This document shows positions 36,687 to 45,125 of a DNA stretch of 64,000 nucleotides, in pieces (within the stretch, counting starts at the first letter, position 1; every line of letters starts with the position of its first letter). Location: assembly GCA_025056455.1 (NCBI GenBank), contig JANWVY010000012.1, positions 1-64,000 on the forward strand, written 5' to 3'. This stretch comes from Bryobacteraceae bacterium. GTDB lineage: Bacteria > Acidobacteriota > Terriglobia > Bryobacterales > Bryobacteraceae. The notes beneath the pieces were generated by a model. That model was given only the letters and a program-made list of their open reading frames with translations. It ran no database searches and was not told the DNA's origin. The translations under genes and the position numbers were made by a program.

Positions 36687-38036
36687 ATGCTCGACCGCTC
36701 GTTAAACACGCTCTCTTACGTTTCTGAACGCCTAGTCCCCGATGCTGTCACTACTTCGGGGCTGCTTTTGGTGGCCATCGGATGCGTAGCGGCGGCTAAC
36801 GGGGCAACCGCCGTTGGTTTGATGGAGGCTTACTACAAAGGCTTGTGGATGTTGTTGACTTTCACCATGCAGATGACCCTGGTTTTATTATTAAGCCTCA
36901 TGCTTGCGGCAGCTCCAGTCGTGCGCGGCTGGATTGTGCGATGCGCGTCCCTACCCAGAAATACAACCCAGGTCGTTATTGGCGCTGGCCTTCTCGGCGC
37001 CTTCGTGGCCTATCTGAACTGGGGACTCGGCATCGCCTTGGGTCCAGTAATTGCTATTCATTTCGCCCGCCAGGCGGAAAAACGCGGGATTGCCGTGGAT
37101 TTCCTCTTTCTCATGGCCATGATGGCAGGCGTTGGATCGGTCTGGCAGTTCGGACTTTCGGCAAGCGCACCCCTGATGTCCGCCACCGAGGGCCATTTCC
37201 TCGAAAAGACGACCGGCGTCATGCCCCTTGCAAGTACGATCTGGGCGCCAGCCTCCGTCGCCTTGGTGATCAGCTTCACTGCCGCCGCCATTTTAACGGG
37301 CTGCATCCTGATGCCAAAGGCGTGCCGGCCGCTTTCGGCTTTCCCCGAGTCGCAGGCCAAGGCTGAGGAAACAGCAGGAATCCTGGAGGGAGAAAGCAGG
37401 GAAGGACTGAGCTTATCCAAGCGCTTGGAGCGTAGCTGGTGGGGTGCCGCACCGGTTTGGCTGGCGCTGACCGCCTGGCTGGGCTTTCATTTTTTTATCC
37501 GCCAAGCGAGCTTTGATATCAACTCCATGGTCACCAGTTTGCTCCTTGCCAATTTTGCAGCTCATGGCAATGTCTACCGGTTTACGAGAGCGCTGGAAAA
37601 AGCCGTTGCCTCTGTATGGCCCGTCTTGCTGCTGTACCACCTTTATGCGGGAGTTGCTGGTTTAATTCAATTCACGCCCGCCGGCGAGTTTCTGGCGAAC
37701 GTCTCGGCGCCGCTGGTCAACCGCTGGACTTACGTTTTGGTCACCACAGCCGTCTCCACGCTCGTCGCCCTGTTCGTCCCAACAAGCGGCGGACAGTGGC
37801 TCATTCAAGGCTACGTCACGGTGAAGATGGCCGAGGCCGTTGGAGTAACTGCGCAGCGCGGCATGCTTGCGCTGAGCGTTGGCGATCACATGGGGAATTT
37901 GATCTCGCCATTTTGGGCGCTGGTGGGCGCGGGCGTGGCGAGCATCGACTTCCGGCTGTTTTTCGGCTACCGGCTGATCTTCGCTGCGCTCTGGTTTGTG
38001 ATGGGCGTGTGTGCTTTCACGTTTCTGCCGTGCTGA
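36687..38036 (+). CDS. AtoE-type short-chain fatty acid transporter family protein
   Basis: A 449-residue polytopic membrane protein of the AtoE family, thought to import short-chain fatty acids such as butyrate. Seen: MTLVLLLSLMLAAAPVVR, YLNWGLGIALGPVIAIHFAR, VWQFGLSASAPLMSATEGHF, the late FVPTSGGQWLIQGYVTVK, and VGDHMGNLISPFWALVGAG. About 10-12 TM helices. Start: ATG 36687, 8 nt after a TAGAAT, with no SD; long upstream readings overlap the divergent gene and are rejected. No beta-oxidation genes nearby. Transport specificity is by family only. Confidence 0.88.
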   Translation: MLDRSLNTLSYVSERLVPDAVTTSGLLLVAIGCVAAANGATAVGLMEAYYKGLWMLLTFTMQMTLVLLLSLMLAAAPVVRGWIVRCASLPRNTTQVVIGAGLLGAFVAYLNWGLGIALGPVIAIHFARQAEKRGIAVDFLFLMAMMAGVGSVWQFGLSASAPLMSATEGHFLEKTTGVMPLASTIWAPASVALVISFTAAAILTGCILMPKACRPLSAFPESQAKAEETAGILEGESREGLSLSKRLERSWWGAAPVWLALTAWLGFHFFIRQASFDINSMVTSLLLANFAAHGNVYRFTRALEKAVASVWPVLLLYHLYAGVAGLIQFTPAGEFLANVSAPLVNRWTYVLVTTAVSTLVALFVPTSGGQWLIQGYVTVKMAEAVGVTAQRGMLALSVGDHMGNLISPFWALVGAGVASIDFRLFFGYRLIFAALWFVMGVCAFTFLPC

Positions 38037-38115
38037 GACTCTCTGTCACGCGGCGAAGGCGAGGGAGCTCGCCCGGCTGCGCACCAGCCGGCCGACTGAG
38101 CGCGCCATGAGGTGT

Positions 38116-38121
38116 TACAAT
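38116..38121 (+). promoter_or_regulatory. Putative -10 hexamer of the propeller gene
   Basis: TACAAT, 6 nt before the ATG at 38128, and no SD in between. It supports a leaderless message. Confidence 0.45.
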
Positions 38122-38127
38122 CCTGCC

Positions 38128-38940
38128 ATGTTATTGCGACGCCAGCTGCTGGTTCTAACGGGTCTTACGGGAACCCTGCCGGTTCGAGGGGACAAGGCGC
38201 CCACTCGGCCGGTGCGGGTAGAACGGCTCTACCAGACGCCCGGGCCCAAGCCCAACGGACTTCAAGCGACCAAGGACGGGCTCTGGATTCTCGACCAGGG
38301 CGACAATCGCGCTTATTTAGTTGACTACTCCACCGGCAAGCCACTCCGGATCCTCGATACAGAAAGTAAGGCGGGAAGCGGAATTACCTTCGACGGTGAG
38401 GCGCTCTGGCTTGCCTCCACCTACAGTTGCGAGATTATCCGCGCGGACGCGCGCAGCGGGAAGACTTTAGCGAAATATCCATCCCCTGGAGCCGGGCCGG
38501 TGCACTGGACAGAAGGACGTAAGAGCCCGCTCGCCCCGGCGGCTCCCCCTTCCCCCGCACCTTCTCCGCGTGGCAAACCCGCTGCGTCCCGGCCGGCAAC
38601 AGGCGCCCACGGTCTCGAATGGCGACAGGGCAAACTTTACATCGCGAATCCACCTTCCCGCAGAATCTATCGCATGGAGCCGAATGCCTGGAAAATCGAG
38701 TTCGAGTTTCCAACCGCGGGCAATCGTCCTCATGGCTTGGGCTGGGAGGGGAAATGGCTCTGGTGCGTCGATTCCAACGATAACGCGTTCTACAAACACG
38801 ACCCTGAAACCGGACAGATTCATGAAAAGATTCAACTTGCCGACTCAGATCCTCTTCCGCATGGCATGACGATCTGGAACGGCTGGCTTTGGTATTGCGA
38901 TGACGTGGGCTTGATGTGCAGGTTCAGGCTACGGGCCTGA
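38128..38940 (+). CDS. Secreted beta-propeller (SMP-30/NHL-like) protein
   Basis: A 270-residue protein with a short N-terminal hydrophobic leader (LLRRQLLVLTGLTGTLPV). The body has regular propeller strands: NGLQATKDGLWILDQGDNRAYLVDY, GITFDGEALWLASTYSCEI, HGLEWRQGKLYIANPPSRRI, HGLGWEGKWLWCVDSNDNAFY, HGMTIWNGWLWYCDDVGLM. These suit a 6-bladed SMP-30/gluconolactonase or Vgb-like fold. An unusual Pro/Ala-rich insert (about residues 124-158) breaks the propeller between two blades. No obvious metal-binding residues for lactonase activity. Function unknown. Followed by the exported dehydrogenase 36 nt later. Confidence 0.8.
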   Translation: MLLRRQLLVLTGLTGTLPVRGDKAPTRPVRVERLYQTPGPKPNGLQATKDGLWILDQGDNRAYLVDYSTGKPLRILDTESKAGSGITFDGEALWLASTYSCEIIRADARSGKTLAKYPSPGAGPVHWTEGRKSPLAPAAPPSPAPSPRGKPAASRPATGAHGLEWRQGKLYIANPPSRRIYRMEPNAWKIEFEFPTAGNRPHGLGWEGKWLWCVDSNDNAFYKHDPETGQIHEKIQLADSDPLPHGMTIWNGWLWYCDDVGLMCRFRLRA

Positions 38941-38976
38941 ATCTTCCAGCGTGAGTAGAAACGAGGAGATGCTTCG

Positions 38977-39984
38977 ATGAGATCGTTTGTTCTGGTGTTG
39001 TTACTTAGCTCTTGGGATCTCTGTGCCCAAACGAAGAAAATCTTGGCGTGGAACATGTCGCCGGCGGACGTTCGCGAGTTGCAGGCAGTAACGGATAAGG
39101 CGCGCATAGTCCCCGTCAATGCAAACAATGTCATGCAGGAGATTGCCGACGCCGATGCATTTCTCGGGGAGATCACACCGCAGCTAGTTCGGGCGGGCAA
39201 GAAGTTACAGTGGGTGCAAACGCGAAGCGCGGGGGTCGAGCGCGTGCTGCATTTATCTGGCAGCAACGATTTGCGCGATTCAAACATCATTCTTACGAAC
39301 AACCAGATTGTCCAAGGGCCGGAAATTGCCGATCACGCCATGGCCATGTTGCTGTCTTTGACGCGCAACATCCCTGGCTTTATTGAAATGCGCAAAAGCG
39401 GGAAGTGGGTGGCGCGCCGGGAGTCCTTGCTCGAGCTGAATGGCAACACGGCCATCATCATCGGTTGCGGCGGTATCGGCATGCAGATCGCTGTTCGCGC
39501 TTGGGCGCACGGAATGAAGAATATCTGCGTAGACCCCGAAGATCTTCCCTACTCGCCTTTTGTGGTGCGGACGGTTAAGCCCGATCAATTGGACGAGGTG
39601 GTGCCCGAGGCGGATGTGATTTTCGTTGCCGCCCCACATACGCCTCAAAGCCATAAGATGATGGGACCCCGGCAGTTTGAGAAGATGAAACGCGGCAGTT
39701 TCTTCATTGCGGTCAGCCGGGGAGCGCTTTATGATTTGAACGCCCTGGTAAGAGCTCTCGATTCCAAACAGCTTGCCGGAGCGGGAGTCGACGTCACCGA
39801 CCCAGAGCCTCTGCCCGAGGGGCATCCGCTGTGGAAATTCGATAACGCCATCATCACGCCCCATATCGCCGGGCGCTCAGACAAAGACGCCGCAAGAATG
39901 ATGAGCACGATCAAGGAAAACATTCGCCGGTTTGTCAACGGGCAACCGCTGCTCAACGTCGTGGACAAACACAAGGGCTATTGA
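38977..39984 (+). CDS. D-2-hydroxyacid dehydrogenase family protein with signal peptide
   Basis: A 335-residue protein of the NAD-dependent D-isomer 2-hydroxyacid dehydrogenase family. The catalytic-domain elements are complete: nucleotide-binding IIGCGGIG (Gly163, 165, 168), the active-site trio Arg248 (AVSRGAL), Glu277 (DPEPLPEGHP) and His296 (TPHIAG). At the N-terminus is RSFVLVLLLSSWDLCAQ, a clear Sec signal peptide, so the enzyme appears exported. This is unusual for a soluble NAD enzyme. SD: GAGGAG 10 nt upstream of the ATG. Part of a run with the propeller gene. Substrate and the source of cofactor in the periplasm are unknown. Confidence 0.87.
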   Translation: MRSFVLVLLLSSWDLCAQTKKILAWNMSPADVRELQAVTDKARIVPVNANNVMQEIADADAFLGEITPQLVRAGKKLQWVQTRSAGVERVLHLSGSNDLRDSNIILTNNQIVQGPEIADHAMAMLLSLTRNIPGFIEMRKSGKWVARRESLLELNGNTAIIIGCGGIGMQIAVRAWAHGMKNICVDPEDLPYSPFVVRTVKPDQLDEVVPEADVIFVAAPHTPQSHKMMGPRQFEKMKRGSFFIAVSRGALYDLNALVRALDSKQLAGAGVDVTDPEPLPEGHPLWKFDNAIITPHIAGRSDKDAARMMSTIKENIRRFVNGQPLLNVVDKHKGY

Positions 39985-40080
39985 GCGCGCTCGCCAGTCC
40001 GTGGGCAAAGCCACCAGTTTTCGGACGCCATACCCGGTTGATCCACTCCTGAATTTACGCCGCTAGTTCGCAGTACGTGG

Positions 40081-40086
40081 TAGAAT
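40081..40086 (+). promoter_or_regulatory. Putative -10 hexamer of the dienelactone hydrolase gene
   Basis: TAGAAT followed 7 nt later by an in-frame ATT that continues into the hydrolase gene, which has its ATG at 40157. Transcription probably starts near 40092, giving either a leader of about 65 nt or, less likely, a start at ATT. Confidence 0.35.
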
Positions 40087-40156
40087 CGGAGCCATTTGGT
40101 GGATCCTGCACCATCAGGGTGTGATCTCGGACAACATTTCACCAAGGCAGGGGTAT

Positions 40157-41056
40157 ATGTACGAAAGCGACAATCCGATTGACCAGCTCGTCCATCTTTA
40201 TATCGATGGCGCGTTCAACCGGCGGGAGCTCATCAAGCGAGTTGCCCAAAAGACGGGAAGCGTGGCCGCGGCCATGAGCGTGCTGGCGGGCTACGAGGAG
40301 TTGAAAGGCGCCGAACCAGCACCCGAACAAGAACAAGCGCGGGCTGCGCTGCGAACGCCACGCGACGCCTTTGAGATTGAGGCAAGTGATATCGAATTTA
40401 CGGGGCCTGCCAGCACCCTCTATGCTCATTTGGCGAAACCGCGAATGGGCGAAACCAAAGCCGCCGTTTTGGTGGTCCACGAAAACCGGGGCCTAGTTGA
40501 ACATATTAAAGACGTAACTCGCCGGGCAGCTCGCGGCGGATTCCTTGCTCTGGGCGTAGATCTGCTCTCGCGGCAAGGCGGCGTGCAAATGTTTCCTGAC
40601 GCCATGCAACAAACGCAGGCCTACGGCCGCACGAATCAAGCCGACCGCCGCGCCGACCTTTTGGCCGGCTTTGAGCTACTCAAGAGCATGGGGGCAACGA
40701 AGATTGGAATGACGGGATTTTGTGCGGGCGGCGCGAATACGTGGGATTTTGCTGTCCATGTTAGCGAGCTGGCCGCGGCAGTCCCTTTCTATGGTGCGCC
40801 TCCAGCACTAGAAGATGTCGAGAGAATTAAAGCTCCGGTCTTTGCTATTTATGCCGAGCGAGACCGGGCTCTCACGATGCGTTTGTTTCCCGTCGCCAAT
40901 GAAATGATTCGGTTGCAAAAGACCTTTGGCATGATCGTCTACGAAGGCGTGGGACACGCTTTTCACAACGACACTGGCGCAGCCTATAACGGTCCAGCGG
41001 CTGATGATGCTTGGACGCGCACGCTGTTATGGTTCGATAAGTTCCTTCTTAACTAA
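40157..41056 (+). CDS. Dienelactone hydrolase family protein
   Basis: A 299-residue alpha/beta hydrolase. Nucleophile elbow GFCAGGAN with the family's Cys; acid Asp in AEYRDRA-like YAERDRALT; catalytic His in GVGHAFHND; VHENRGLVEHIKDVTRR carries the conserved N-terminal oxyanion motif. The family hydrolyses dienelactone in aromatic degradation, but many members act on other esters. It has an N-terminal extension of about 90 residues with RRELIKRVAQKTGSVAAAMS, a degenerate Tat-like stretch placed about 24 residues inside the protein. Start at ATG 40157. It may be exported. Convergent with the B12/radical-SAM gene. Confidence 0.87.
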   Translation: MYESDNPIDQLVHLYIDGAFNRRELIKRVAQKTGSVAAAMSVLAGYEELKGAEPAPEQEQARAALRTPRDAFEIEASDIEFTGPASTLYAHLAKPRMGETKAAVLVVHENRGLVEHIKDVTRRAARGGFLALGVDLLSRQGGVQMFPDAMQQTQAYGRTNQADRRADLLAGFELLKSMGATKIGMTGFCAGGANTWDFAVHVSELAAAVPFYGAPPALEDVERIKAPVFAIYAERDRALTMRLFPVANEMIRLQKTFGMIVYEGVGHAFHNDTGAAYNGPAADDAWTRTLLWFDKFLLN

Positions 41057-41067
41057 GTTTCAGCTCT

Positions 41068-41100
41068 AAGGCGTGAGCCTTGTTGAGGCGCCTCACGCTT
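41068..41100. terminator. Hairpin between convergent genes
   Basis: GCGTGAG (41071-41077) pairs with CTCACGC (41092-41098); adjacent AAG and CTT can extend it with one bulge. It sits 12 nt past the dienelactone hydrolase stop and 35 nt past the radical-SAM stop. No long U-tract on either side; possible bidirectional terminator. Confidence 0.4.
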
Positions 41101-41134
41101 GGGGACGCCTTGCTGAACCGGGATGCCGTTCTCC

Positions 41135-42910
41135 TTACTGCAAAACGGGCAGCTCGGGAGAGGGTGTTGCCGCTAGTGGGAACTCCTCTGGCAGATCTCC
41201 GGTATCGGCCCGAAGATACTTCCAGTGCGCCGGCCGGATGGTTCGTAACAGTTCCTTGCGCGATTTGATGGAAAGCGGTTTACCGAGATAAATCTTTCCC
41301 AGTTTCCCCATCAGCCGCTCGGGCATCGCGCCAGCAAACAAAAGCAGCGGCCAGGTGAAATTCGGACCATTCGTCTTGCGGAGCTTGTACGCCCAGAAAA
41401 AGAGCGCACCAAGCCGCCAGGCAATCGGACCCCACCAGCTTTGAAGGGCCGGACGCATGTTCATCTTCCAACACTTCATCATGACTTGCCATTGCAGCGG
41501 GGACATCTCTCTGCTTTCCTCGACGCCCTTCTTTTCCGCCAGCCGCGTGTCGTGCAAAGGCGTAAAAATCGAGGGGACAAAGAATGCAAAGAGTCCCCGG
41601 CGTTCTACTTCATACAGCAAATCAAGCGTGTCTTTGCAGTCCTGATCCGTCTCCCCCGGATTGCCCACCATAAGTGTCATGACGGGAAACCAGTTATTCC
41701 GGTTCATGATGGTGAGCCCGTTAATAATCACACTCGGCCATTCCTCAATCGGGAACGGAACGCTCTTGCCTGCCATGATGGTTTTGGCAAGGCGCACTGA
41801 GCCGGTTTCCACGCCTACGAGCGGGGAGAGAATTCGTTTTTCAGGATGCGTGCTGAGCGCCGGCAATTTAATCGGACTTTTGTCCAGCAAAATTTCAGAA
41901 AGCCTTTCAATCAGTACGGGATCGACCACAGCCGGGGCAATGGTGGAATGGCTCAGCATGTGATAGCGCACACCGGGCGTACTGACGACGCTCGCATAAA
42001 GGTCAAGGAGCGCCTCCCGGTTGGGGAAGTAAAACGGCGTGGACGTCCGCACCTGGCCCCAGATGAACATGTCCTCGGTCGCTAGAGAAATCATGTCATT
42101 GCCTTGCGCAACGTTGGCGCGAACGGCTTCCATAATCCTTTCCTTCGGGACATCCAGCTGGGGGTTCAAATCGGGCAGACAGAACTGACAGCGACGGCCA
42201 CAACCGGTTGTCATCTCGATGACACCAAAAGTCGTGCGCTTGGTTGGGGTGAGAATCCCCTCTCGCGTTTTTGGGTGCCCTACTTCGACAAATCGGGGCA
42301 GATCTTCGCCCCGCATGGCTTTGCGAAAGATCTCCAGAGTCTCCTCGGATTCGCTGCGCCCTTGAATGACGCAGTCCACACCTAGCCTCTCGTAGCTGTC
42401 CGTCTCGGCAATCTGCCAGCCTCCGGAACCGCCAACAATCACCTTGAAGTTGCGCCGAAAAGGATTTGCCTTGATACGCTCGAACAGCTCTCGCGCGTAA
42501 GCAGCATTGATCGGCTCCTTGGAAGAGCCGAAAATCGAGGCATAAACGCCTGCGGCAAACGTCACCCCTAAAGGATTATGGGTAGAAACGGCGACAATGC
42601 GGGTGTCTGGTCCGATAAATTGATCCACATCCTGCGGATAACAGGCCACGATGTCATTGGGAGAAAAAACGCGTTCGAGCGAAGCCTCGACAACTCGTAG
42701 GCCCGCAGGCATGTATTTCGCCGAGCCATCCGGATTCGGAGGCAACTCTCGCCATTTGGGATATTTTTGGTTAATGATGCCTTCTAGCTTCTTGGGAAGG
42801 GAAGCCAGAGCCATTTGAATGAAGTAACCAGCATGATCAATGGTTTCGGTAAGTGGCGCAGTGAGGACAATGCGTTTGCCACGGGACGCTGCTTCCAAGG
42901 TGCTCATCAT
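41135..42910 (-). CDS. B12-binding-type radical SAM protein
   Basis: A 591-residue radical SAM enzyme. N-terminal half (about 80-200) resembles a cobalamin-binding Rossmann domain (NDIVACYPQDVDQF, IVAVSTHNPLGVTF, FKVIVGGSGGWQIAETDSYERLGVDCVIQGRSE). The core starts at GVIEMTTGCGRRCQFCLPD with the cluster ligands Cys237, 241 and 244. Next VGVETGSVRLAKTIM and MTLMVGNPGETDQDCKDTLDL, typical of the barrel. The C-terminal 120 residues have a Trp-rich hydrophobic stretch (SWWGPIAWRLGALFFWAYK), possibly membrane-associating, unlike many methylases. Function unknown: methylation or another B12-dependent reaction. Last gene of a long leftward run; 110 nt gap to the upstream gene. Confidence 0.85.
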   Translation of the reverse strand: MMSTLEAASRGKRIVLTAPLTETIDHAGYFIQMALASLPKKLEGIINQKYPKWRELPPNPDGSAKYMPAGLRVVEASLERVFSPNDIVACYPQDVDQFIGPDTRIVAVSTHNPLGVTFAAGVYASIFGSSKEPINAAYARELFERIKANPFRRNFKVIVGGSGGWQIAETDSYERLGVDCVIQGRSESEETLEIFRKAMRGEDLPRFVEVGHPKTREGILTPTKRTTFGVIEMTTGCGRRCQFCLPDLNPQLDVPKERIMEAVRANVAQGNDMISLATEDMFIWGQVRTSTPFYFPNREALLDLYASVVSTPGVRYHMLSHSTIAPAVVDPVLIERLSEILLDKSPIKLPALSTHPEKRILSPLVGVETGSVRLAKTIMAGKSVPFPIEEWPSVIINGLTIMNRNNWFPVMTLMVGNPGETDQDCKDTLDLLYEVERRGLFAFFVPSIFTPLHDTRLAEKKGVEESREMSPLQWQVMMKCWKMNMRPALQSWWGPIAWRLGALFFWAYKLRKTNGPNFTWPLLLFAGAMPERLMGKLGKIYLGKPLSIKSRKELLRTIRPAHWKYLRADTGDLPEEFPLAATPSPELPVLQ

Positions 42911-43020
42911 GCACTCAACAGGATAGTACGGAATTAGCGCACGCGGTTGGGCCAGAAGGCAGCTGACAACCCCAGCGTTTCAAGCAGCTGGTAATCGCGC
43001 CGCGGCAGGGTGCAGTTCGC

Positions 43021-44622
43021 CTAGCGCAAGCTTACCGTGCGCATCGCGCCGGGAGCAATCACCCACGGGGGCCGGTCCAGGCGAGGGCGCCAGAAGTTGC
43101 TGCCAGGGTGGCCGCTCGCCTCCAGGAAGAATAACTTGCTCACGGTTTCCACGCGGCAAGCAGCATTGGAGTCAAAGTTGCGCTCAGGCAAACACTGAAA
43201 CGCTAATTCGGCCACTTGCGCCGGTTGCGTGGCTGGGGGCAGCTCCACTGCCGTACGCACCCAACCCGAGCGCTCGATGGCTAGCTCCGGTAGCCCGAGG
43301 TTTGAGGACCGCCACAAATTCTCCCCCTCGAGACGCACGAACACAGCCAGCCGCGTTTGCTTGTTGAGCACTCGCAGTTCGACGTGAAGATAATTCTCCG
43401 GGTGGCTGATTTTTTCTCCTTCAAAGAAGCCGAACTTTCGTAGCTTGCCCTCGCGCTCCAGTTCGCGCGCCGCGATTTGATAAGTGATGGGATGATCATC
43501 CATCACCTGCTCGCGCGAAGTGTGGCTTAAGTCCACGATCAAAGGGGCCAGCTGGTAACGCACAGCCGAGGAGCTCGTGAAATCCACCATGTTATTGTCC
43601 GTGGCCACCACCAGCAGCGGATGCTGCGCATCAAGCTTGCCTTGAAACGGCACGTCGCGGTGGCCACGAGCTTGGATGATCGCGCGCCAGGGAAGGGCCT
43701 GCTGGCCAGGCCAGACCTGATAGACATGTTCGATATCGGTAGCCCGGCCCCAGCGCGCCATCAGGCCTCGTGTGGACGTTCCGCCGTCTTCGTTCGAAAA
43801 GATGACGCTATAGCGCAGCGAGCCGTCGCCTAGGCGCTCACAGTACATGAGCAGCGGGATGTCGGTGAATTTTCCAATGGTGTTCGGGCGCGCAAAAATC
43901 GCCGGAGCGTTGGCGATGACGGCGTAATCCGGATCCTGCGGCTTGTACTGCCGGTAGGTAACGCCGAACACTTGGAGGCCTACGCCGCGCGCCGAGTAAT
44001 CCGGATGGCGCTCGATTTTGAGCTGGTGTGGACCTGGTTGCAAGGCTCCCAGCCAAACCCGGTAAATATACTTCGAGCTCCCGGCGAAAGCCATGACGTG
44101 AAACCGTTTTTCCTCATCCAAGGTGAGGGTGGCAAGCGCCGCCTCGCGCCCGCTGCGCCCCCAGTCTCCGCCCGGGGCTGACATCTCCACCTCGGCCGTC
44201 ACCTCAGCGGCGGCATCCAGTTGAAAGGGATAAGTCTGCGCGCCCAGTACGGACACCAAAAGAAGAAATGCGGCTAGCTGGGAAAGAATCGACAGCAGCC
44301 TCTCCGAGCGTACCGGTTTGGCGACAACACGATCCACCAGCGCATGTTCGGGCTGACGCTCAAATTCGGCAGTCCATCCCGAGAGCACAACAATCCGGGT
44401 GTGGGGCGCATGCTGGCGGCTGTGCCGGATCAACTCGAGACCATCTTCGGTCCGCGGTAGACGTAAATCCATCAGAAGTAAGTCCGGTTGGTGCTGGCAG
44501 AGATAATCCTTCGCCTCACGAGCGGAAGTGGCGCACTCCACGCGGTGCCCCGCTTGTTGCAGAATCAGCCGGCGCACTTCCATCTGTTGGCGATCGTCCT
44601 CGACCACGAGCAAATCGGCCAT
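43021..44622 (-). CDS. Receiver domain fused via a hydrophobic segment to a predicted envelope domain
   Basis: A 533-residue protein with odd architecture. Residues 1-115 are a complete response-regulator receiver: acid pocket Asp9/Asp10, phosphoacceptor Asp52 (LLLMDLRLP), Ser81 (VVLSG) and Lys102 (VVAKPV) are all present. Then comes a hydrophobic segment (110-128, LLSILSQLAAFLLLVSVLGA) with a signal-peptide look, ending AQT. The remaining 400 residues have no family I can name: beta-rich, with LQPGPHQLKIERHPDYSARG and VELRVLNKQTRLAVFVRLEG. So the receiver would be cytoplasmic and the large domain periplasmic, or the gene is a fusion of a regulator with an exported protein. No start-like codon separates the parts cleanly. 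It follows the single-TM protein by 5 nt. Confidence 0.75.
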   Translation of the reverse strand: MADLLVVEDDRQQMEVRRLILQQAGHRVECATSAREAKDYLCQHQPDLLLMDLRLPRTEDGLELIRHSRQHAPHTRIVVLSGWTAEFERQPEHALVDRVVAKPVRSERLLSILSQLAAFLLLVSVLGAQTYPFQLDAAAEVTAEVEMSAPGGDWGRSGREAALATLTLDEEKRFHVMAFAGSSKYIYRVWLGALQPGPHQLKIERHPDYSARGVGLQVFGVTYRQYKPQDPDYAVIANAPAIFARPNTIGKFTDIPLLMYCERLGDGSLRYSVIFSNEDGGTSTRGLMARWGRATDIEHVYQVWPGQQALPWRAIIQARGHRDVPFQGKLDAQHPLLVVATDNNMVDFTSSSAVRYQLAPLIVDLSHTSREQVMDDHPITYQIAARELEREGKLRKFGFFEGEKISHPENYLHVELRVLNKQTRLAVFVRLEGENLWRSSNLGLPELAIERSGWVRTAVELPPATQPAQVAELAFQCLPERNFDSNAACRVETVSKLFFLEASGHPGSNFWRPRLDRPPWVIAPGAMRTVSLR

Positions 44623-44627
44623 GGCGC

Positions 44628-45125
44628 TTATCCGAAAACGATTCCGGCAATGACGAGCTGGGGCATTGCTCGATTCCAGCTCTGTGGGAGGTTGTCAAAC
44701 GGCAGGCGGAAGGGTTTGGTCTCGCCCGGCTTCAGCCCCCCCAACTTCGCGCGCACGATTTCCACGCGCTCCCGCAGCACAACCTGCCCGTAGGCGTCGA
44801 AGAAGATGCAGTAAACAGCCACTGATTTTAGAACACGGTCACCCTTGTTCTCGATCTTGCCGACAATCTCGACCACCTGCTGGCCGATGGCGTTCTCGGT
44901 CGCCTTCATACTGACGTCGCTCAAGCTCAGATGCCGGACGTAACTTTTCGCTTCCGCAGTCAACACGGGCCCTTTCGGGACTCTCTCTGCCGAGCGCTCG
45001 AGATACCAAATGCCTCCAGCGAGGGCAAGACCGATCATGAGCACCAGGAGCACCGGTGTGCTGAAAAGCGGCGAGGAAGATGGCTCACGTTGTGGCGGAG
45101 ACGCAGGCATACGCTCAGGAGCCAC
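44628..45125 (-). CDS. Single-TM protein with FxLYD-like C-terminal domain
   Basis: A 165-residue protein. A Pro/Ser-rich cytoplasmic N-terminus, one TM helix (about 25-44, VLLVLMIGLALAGGIWYL), then a periplasmic beta domain: VEIVGKIENKGDRVLKSVAV, YCIFFDAYGQVVLRERVEI, and a GETKPFRLPFDNLP stretch. This pattern resembles FxLYD/DUF2393-like domains. Function unknown. Its start overlaps PmbA by 11 nt and it ends 5 nt before the receiver-fusion gene, so all three are co-translated. Confidence 0.72.
   Translation of the reverse strand: MAPERMPASPPQREPSSSPLFSTPVLLVLMIGLALAGGIWYLERSAERVPKGPVLTAEAKSYVRHLSLSDVSMKATENAIGQQVVEIVGKIENKGDRVLKSVAVYCIFFDAYGQVVLRERVEIVRAKLGGLKPGETKPFRLPFDNLPQSWNRAMPQLVIAGIVFG

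Noticed and set aside
40094-40156. An ATT start for the dienelactone hydrolase immediately after TAGAAT
   Set aside because: The frame is open, but ATT is rare as a start and the ATG at 40157 fits the family better.
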